Assembly (NCBI GenBank): GCA_026981935.1
Contig: JALSIC010000058.1
Coordinates: 1 to 61,216 of the forward strand
DNA from: Gammaproteobacteria bacterium
GTDB lineage: Bacteria > Pseudomonadota > Gammaproteobacteria > SZUA-140
DNA length: 61,216 nt
Direction of reading: 5' to 3'
Shown: one piece after another, positions 60,543-61,216 of the stretch
Layout of the letters: every line of letters starts with the position of its first letter
Numbering within the stretch: position 1 is the first letter of the stretch
Notes under the pieces: model-generated
Told to the model about the DNA's origin: nothing
Seen by the model: the letters and a program-made list of their open reading frames with translations, nothing else
Database searches by the model: none
Translations under genes and position numbers: made by a program

Positions 60543-61084
60543 TCATCTTTGCACCATTTGTGTCTTTTGATATTCACTGACGGTTCCCCAGGACTCCATT
60601 GGCCAACTGAATGCGATATACCGCTTGCCTTCCTTGAATATTTCAATCCCGTAGCTCAGGCGCTTGATGCGCCAGCCCATCTCCTGGAGATCACGCAAGG
60701 TAAAACGTTCCTTGAGGCGGTAAGCCGTCACATCGACGATTTCAATGAATGCCTCAAAGCCTCGGCCTGGACCGTAGTCAATCGTTCCACTCAACCGGAC
60801 ACGATTGCCAACCGCTGAAGCAAATTCGTCGAAATAATCCAACGGAAACGTAAAAGAAGGCGGAGCCACCGGCTTGGGTGGCTCTGCCAAAGATGCAGCT
60901 TGCGCTGCTACAGGAGAAGACGATTCCTGATTTGCTTCTGTTTTGACGAATGACGGTTCACTGAAAAATGACGCAAGATAGTAGATTGCGACAAATAGCA
61001 CCAGGCCAAAGGCCGGCAATCCAAGGCGGAAACCCTTCGATTTGAAGATATTTGTCCGGTCATCCTGATAATTGAAGGTTGGAG
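60543..61084 (-). pseudogene. Zot-like (inovirus assembly) protein, C-terminal fragment
   Basis: The frame is open from 61084 to the stop at 60543, but its 5' end is removed by the IS element at 61085. It reads FNYQDDRTNIFKSKGFRLGL, then a membrane helix (PAFGLVLFVAIYYLASFF) and a Pro/Ala/Ser-rich linker. A C-terminal domain, VRLSGTIDYGPGRGFEAFIE followed by LKERFTLRDLQEMGWRIKRL, resembles the C-terminal part of Zot/pI proteins that export filamentous phage. The TTG at 61019 would make a 158-residue product, but the fragment continues upstream. The N-terminal ATPase half is missing from the window. Confidence 0.65.
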
Positions 61085-61216
61085 TTACCCCGCTTCAGTG
61101 GACAGTTCAACATTTGGGGTCTGAGCCCCGCTCTTGTGCTGGACGTACTGTTTCTCGAAGTTGATCGGCGACAGATAGCCCAGTGACGAATGCCGACGAT
61201 GCGGATTATACCAGCC
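61085..61216 (-). mobile_element. IS3-family insertion sequence, transposase 3' end (partial)
   Basis: The minus strand from the window end encodes WYNPHRRHSSLGYLSPINFE and QYVQHKSGAQTP up to a TAA at 61085-61087. This is the C-terminal motif of IS3-family OrfB integrase-core transposases. The rest of the element lies beyond the window. Its stop marks the junction with the Zot-like fragment. Confidence 0.9.

Overview
The window reads as a chromosomal segment of a GC-rich gammaproteobacterium. The gene orders tgt-yajC-secD-secF, nrdR-ribD-ribE-ribB-ribH-nusB-thiL-pgpA, recA-recX-alaS-lysC-csrA-tRNA-Ser-tRNA-Arg and efp/epmA/epmB are typical of Gammaproteobacteria, and an MSHA-like type IV filament locus fits the same group. 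I cannot name the species from sequence alone; a Chromatiales-like environmental lineage is a guess.

Layout. 1-0.8 kb: ten tandem palindromic units of 76-77 bp. 0.96-5.3 kb: queuosine transglycosylase and the Sec accessory proteins YajC/SecD/SecF. 5.4-6.8 kb: a soluble diguanylate cyclase on the minus strand. 7.2-15.5 kb: glyA, nrdR, the riboflavin pathway, nusB, thiL and pgpA; a 1 kb block of repeats and a terminal-inverted-repeat (TIR) element separates ribH from nusB. 15.7-31.2 kb: a long MSHA-like type IV filament operon (mshM, L, N, E, G, I-, J- and K-like genes and pilin-like genes) with an ABC-2 permease, a TPR-like protein and an ABC ATPase embedded in its distal part. 31.2-36.2 kb: a second TIR element, then a PilZ protein and a three-gene operon (outer-membrane protein, small periplasmic protein, GGDEF/EAL protein). 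36.4-41.5 kb, minus strand: a glutamine amidotransferase, folE2, queD, dxs, ispA and xseB. 41.6-42.5 kb: gene-poor, repeat-rich DNA. 42.5-52.6 kb: topoisomerase IV, htpX, the EF-P modification set, psd, pncC and thpR. 52.7-59.1 kb: recA to tRNA-Arg. 59.1-61.2 kb: a decayed integrated element next to tRNA-Arg: frameshifted tyrosine integrase, excisionase-like gene, a cluster of DnaA-box-like sites, and a Zot-like fragment cut by an IS3-family element.

How the genes connect. Cyclic-di-GMP is a recurrent theme: two GGDEF proteins (one also EAL), a PilZ protein, and an MshE ATPase whose N-terminus matches the MshEN c-di-GMP-binding motif, so the filament is probably controlled by this messenger. 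Tgt, QueD and FolE2 are parts of the queuosine/pterin route. EF-P, EpmA and EpmB form a complete beta-lysylation system.

Most unusual signals: (1) two TIR-bounded elements (12548-12834 and 31234-31499) with unrelated termini but the same nested two-hairpin core, with compensatory stem changes; (2) an ABC transporter module interleaved with pilin-like genes; (3) five TTAYCCACN sites in the inovirus-like remnant; (4) many short tandem repeats, including in-frame 12-bp expansions in five genes and scattered 7-bp repeats between genes; (5) a C-tract frameshift that separates the MshL lipoprotein signal from its secretin body.
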